A stretch of 64,000 bases of DNA from Paraspadella gotoi (taxonomy: Eukaryota > Chaetognatha). The notes under the pieces are model-generated. The model saw only the letters and a list, made by a program, of their open reading frames with translations. It did not search any database and was not told the DNA's origin. Every line of letters starts with the position of its first letter. Positions within the stretch are counted from its first letter, which is position 1. Location: assembly GCA_051294375.1 (NCBI GenBank), contig CM119270.1, forward strand, positions 1,526,753 to 1,590,752. The letters are read 5' to 3'. Both the position numbers and the translations under genes were made by a program. Positions 60,000 through 64,000 of this stretch are shown here, one piece after another.

Positions 60000-62500
60000 A
60001 AAAAAATGGAAGGAGGTGAGAAATAAAAGTAATAAAAGAGTAAAGTGAAAAGAGGAGAGATAAGAATTGAAGGGGAAAAAAGGCACTGTTTTCCGAAAAC
60101 AACCCTTATTTGCTTTTCTATTTTTTAAACCTAAATATTCAACAATAACCTTTTAACAAATACTTAAAGTTTAATCCCTCATCAGGTAACCCTGACCTGT
60201 CCCGTAACAATGACCTCAAATCTAATACTTATCTTTCGCCTCTAAACTCATCATGCAAACCTAAAAACTTTTTGATTCAGAATTTAAGCGGAAATAGGCA
60301 GTTTTTTGAAAATATGGTAGGAAAGAATATCGGAATTATAAAGGGGAAAAAAAGAATAAAAGAAAAGAAGGAAGGCAGAAGATAAGAACAACGACGACAA
60401 CAACAACAACAACGAAAAGAAGAATATATCGATTTCGACAGAAAAAAAGGAAAAAAAAAATCGTTTCTTTCTCCAATTTAAATATTTTCTCCATCGAATA
60501 TAAAAACAAAACAAAACAAAACAATATTCATCTCTCGTTTCGCGTTTGTTTACATTTGTTTAGTTTTTTATGATTTCGTTTTTTTTTCAAATTACATGTA
60601 TGACAAAAACGAACAAACAAAGACAATCTCAAGGTACAGCGTTCAACGCTTATATCATCGCTTCTAAACTGTTTTTTCACCCTCTTTTCTTGACAGATTA
60701 ATTATCCCGCATCCAAAAAGACTGTATTATTTCTTCTAATCAATCATTTAATCAATTAAACTACTAATACGCGTCGCCGCTACCGAACAAAAGAACAAAG
60801 AAAAAAAAACTACAATAATAATAATGATAATAATCATAAGACAAAGATAAACAATAATTAAAAACAAACAAAACAAAACAAAACAAAAAAAAAAACAAAA
60901 GTGGAAAACGAAAGTCAAACGCCCCCTTGACATTTAACAACAGTTAAAAAAAATCGAGATTAAAAAAAAAAAACGAAAAGATTTAAAAAACTAAATCCAC
61001 GACAACAACAACAACAACAATAACGACGACGACGCCAGTATTTTTTTTTCTCTCTCCTTTTGATCGAAGGTACAGTGAAAACCTATTTAAACTAGAGGAA
61101 ATTATTACAGATTTTTATCAGATTTTTATCAGATTTTATATTATTGAGTTTGTACGTATATGAAAAAAAATATAATTACCAAAATATCTATACTTATTAC
61201 GGTAATTGGGTTCAATTATCTTTCAGTGTCTTAAAGTATTGGACATAGGTTTAAAAATTGCCCCAATTTATTTTAAAATTTCGGATTAAATTGGTTTTTA
61301 TTAGGCAATAGATAAAGATTAGAATTATGAGTGGGGAGATTTGGATTAAGAATTAAGGTTTAGATAATAAGGATTAGATTTTTGGATTCGGATTAAGTTT
61401 ATGGGATTTGGTTACTAATTTGCTTAGAAAATAAATTTAAGTAAAGGAAATAACGGGCTTTCGTAAAAGAAAAGCCCCTTAAATGAATATCTAACTAATT
61501 ATTACAACGTTTTATTTCTGGTTTTCACTGGGAAACTTCTAATTTCTAAGAGCCTTTTTAATCCTCGACTGAAAAAAAAAGAAGAAAAAAAGTCAAAAGA
61601 GAAAAAGAAAAGAAATGAATTTCTAAGAAATCGCGCGATTTATATAAATAGATTTTTCAGCGATAAAAATTTACTTTTATTAAAAGACGAAGATTAAAAA
61701 AAGGAAAAAAAAGGAAAACAACTTATGAAAAAAAAGAAGGGAAGGGGAAGAAAAATGCTTTCCCGGGACCCGCGGCAACAACAACAACAACAACGTAGAG
61801 ACAGATTCGCTTCTCGGCGCTTCAAAATTATCCTTACACCCGCATACTGCAGCTTTTAAGGTGAGTTTGAGATTGATTGATTTAATGCTTGATTGATTGA
61901 TTGATTTGGTGATCGATGGATAAATGAGTGTTTGATTCAACGATTTATTGATTTATAGTTTGATTGACTGATTGATTGATTAATGTATAAAAACAAATCG
62001 CACTAGATATTTCGGGAAGATGAAATGGTTCACGTTTTTTGAAAAATAAACAAAGGAATTTTTGAAAAAAAAAACTATTTTTGTTTATTAACGAAAGCGT
62101 AAAAAGATGACTTTAAAATTCTTTTTTAAAAGATAAACAGTGTTTATTAAACACTTAATGAACATAAAATGCTTCTGCCATCAATGTGGAAAATTCTTAC
62201 TTTTCTGCTTCTAAGTTAATTCCATCTGGATTTTCCGTATCGAATTCCATTAAATTTCTAGATCCACTTTTTCGCTTATGATTTTCTTCCATTTTGATTT
62301 CTCATTTTATTTTCTGCATCTGAGACTTTCGCTTCTAATTCCATTAAATTTCCACATCACACATCACACCCGCTTCTAAGTCGTTCCATTCCGTTTCCGC
62401 TTCTAATTCCACTCCTGCTATCGATTCCATTTCTCTCGGTTTCGCTCCATCAAATCTTTAAGTCACCAGAAACAAAAGAGCATCAAGATTGAATGGAAAG
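59161..62500. other. non-coding; low-complexity AT, GA and AAC tracts
   Basis: GA-rich 59860-60010, AAC repeats at 60390-60412 and 61000-61035, A-rich low complexity at 60850-60990, irregular repeats of CGCTTCTAATTCCA in 62170-62450. No exon supported. Confidence 0.5.
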
Positions 62501-62501
62501 A

Positions 62502-62610
62502 CCGAAGACGACGACGACGACGACGACAATGGAGATGACGATGATGAAGACAACAATGACGACGGTGAAGACGACGATAATAAAGACGACGACGACGATG
62601 ATGACGACTC
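62502..62610. repeat. (GAC)n/(GATGAC)n microsatellite
   Basis: Interrupted ACG and GATGAC units; its Met/Thr-rich plus frame and Val/Ile-rich minus frame are compositional. Confidence 0.9.
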
Positions 62611-62904
62611 TGAACAACAAAGTTGGCCATTCAATATTCAATCTCATTTCGGAATTCATTCTTGAATGCATTCACAACTGACTCACGGTTTTTCTGACAT
62701 TCGTTCATAATTCATCAATTCGTTTGATTAACTCCTCTTTCATTAAACACAAAAAGAAAAAAAAGAAAAGAAAAAAGATATTAAATGAAAATAAGGATTG
62801 GATTCTGTTGCGTCCGAGAAATTCATGAGCAGCAAAAAAAGGGCTGGAAGTGGGTTGACTTGGCTTCTTTTCCTAATGGCCAATGGAATAGATGGAGCAT
62901 AGAG

Positions 62905-62917
62905 GGAGAGAGAGAGA

Positions 62918-62997
<80 letters not shown>

Positions 62998-62998
62998 C
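62905..62998. repeat. (GA)n microsatellite
   Basis: About 45 units with few interruptions. Confidence 0.95.
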
Positions 62999-63126
62999 TT
63001 ATGACTCTGTATTCAATAAGTTCTTGTGATGACTAGTGATACTTATCTTTTTTTTTCCATCTTTGAGCGATCAACCTTTTCTGTTCCGCCAAAAAACAAT
63101 CTTCATTTTTCTTATTGTAGAAAAAA

Positions 63127-63250
63127 ACAAGTTTGAGCAAACAATGTCGGATCTGCCTACGATAATTAATTAATTAATTGATTAATTAATTAATTATAGA
63201 TTAATTAATTAATTAATAGATTAATTAATTAATTAATTAATAGAATTAAT
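63127..63250 (+). repeat. 43-bp dispersed repeat, copy 2, with (ATTA)n
   Basis: 63127-63169 is identical to 36279-36321 and leads straight into TTAATTAATTAA-type repeats to 63250. Confidence 0.6.
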
Positions 63251-64000
63251 TATAATTATATTCAGCTTGTTCATCATCGATGTCCTTAAAATTATTATGT
63301 GTTTTATTCGTTTACAACAATTAGTTGAAACAGTACATTCAAAAGGGCATGCAGCATTACAGATAAACGCATAAATTGTACAGTTTACAATTCAACAAAA
63401 TATAAATATTTAAATTGAGTCAGGACAGTTATTAAATGTTTTGTTTTACAATTTTATCAAACAAACAAATATCCTCTATTATCGAGCCAGGCGGGCAAAG
63501 CCCGTCCTGTCTAGATTTTTTTTCGGTTTAACTTTCGGTCTCGCTTTTTTGCAATCCATGGCTTCTGAAAGTGTGATATCATAGGGAGTTGATTTTCATA
63601 TATGGCTTCTAAATCATCAAGATCTTTAAAATTCTCATGTTTCATATCAATATTGTATTGTTTATGTTTTATTTACAAAACAAAAACGTTTTAATTATAT
63701 GTCGCTCTCTCTCTCTCATCCTTTTTCTCCGTCACTGCTTCTTCTAAAAACGAGTTCCGGCTCTGCAGCGTCTGTCCAGCTTCTTTTTCTCTCTCTCTCT
63801 CTCTCTCTTTTTTTTTTACAAAACAATTTTTAGATATAATGTGGGTTCACTAATGTAAAAAACGATGCCGCGAACAGGGCGCGAACCCGGTCCTTTGGGT
63901 AGAGAATAGCTCACGCTACGTGCGGCGCCATAAGTACTGCTGATTCTTTAACGAGTAAAGGGGCTGTAGAGCTTCTCTCTCTCTCTCTCTTTTAATTATT
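63251..64000. other. non-coding with CT tracts
   Basis: Short (CT)n at 63700-63720, 63786-63808 and 63974-63991. One tRNA-like sequence (separate entry). No exon supported. Confidence 0.5.
63867..63926 (-). repeat. tRNA-like sequence (SINE head or relic)
   Basis: On minus it starts GCCGC and ends GCGGC (paired stem), with TAGCGTGAGCT as an A-box-like block and GGGTTCGCGCCC as a perfect T-arm/B-box. Only about 60 nt, so shorter than a tRNA gene. Possibly a tRNA-derived SINE head. Confidence 0.4.

Noticed and set aside
62170-62450. Minus-strand peptide-like pieces rich in Glu/Leu
   Set aside because: Arises from irregular TTCTAATTCCA repeats; frames break every 30 codons.

Overview
The window looks like nuclear DNA of an invertebrate animal. 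It is AT-rich, has GT-AG introns, carries very dense (GA)n/(CT)n, (CGT)n and (AAC)n microsatellites, and has exons for animal extracellular and RNA-regulatory families (Frizzled cysteine-rich domains, trypsin-fold, NYN). I cannot name the phylum from the sequence. It is a draft long-read assembly: there are 11 N runs, several of exactly 25 or 10 bases, and large near-copies that differ mostly by single-base indels. Part of the apparent duplication is therefore probably not biological.

Left part (1-8.6 kb): a minus-strand gene with three phase-compatible exons (2183-1975, 1523-1400, 836-653). Joined, they give the NYN/PIN-like domain of a MARF1 (limkain-b1)-type protein; the 3' end lies off the left edge. 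This locus is inside a 7.4 kb block (A, 1196-8631) that recurs as B (8657-11928) and C (15633-25799). Between B and C lies a degenerate, minus-strand LTR-retrotransposon-like segment. C is interrupted by a 2.31 kb non-coding element with about 40-bp terminal inverted repeats (15716-18025).

Middle (26-36 kb): an array of 16 same-strand GCCAT pentamers, then a minus-strand gene with two Frizzled-type cysteine-rich domains (FZ). Each FZ is split over two exons at the same place and phase (35305-35078 with 32546-about 32430; 29921-29664 with 29192-about 29069). Two inverted copies of a GC-rich repeat and a degenerate minisatellite lie inside its introns.

36-48 kb: a repeated architecture with plus-strand fragments of a secreted C-type-lectin-like protein, in two near-copies. 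They flank a two-exon trypsin-fold gene whose three catalytic positions all appear substituted and which ends in a hydrophobic, GPI-signal-like tail. 48-52 kb is repeats, SINE copies and minisatellites. 53-59 kb holds a further minus-strand multi-exon gene with proline-rich, acidic and SH3-like exons, interrupted by gaps. 59-64 kb is essentially non-coding, with simple repeats and a tRNA-like element near the right end.

Background features: a SINE-like family with a shared AT-rich 3' tail occurs at least six times outside the A/B/C copies. CRE (TGACGTCA) and E-box clusters sit next to (CT)n tracts in block A. Most exons follow directly on long polypyrimidine microsatellites that can act as splice-acceptor tracts.
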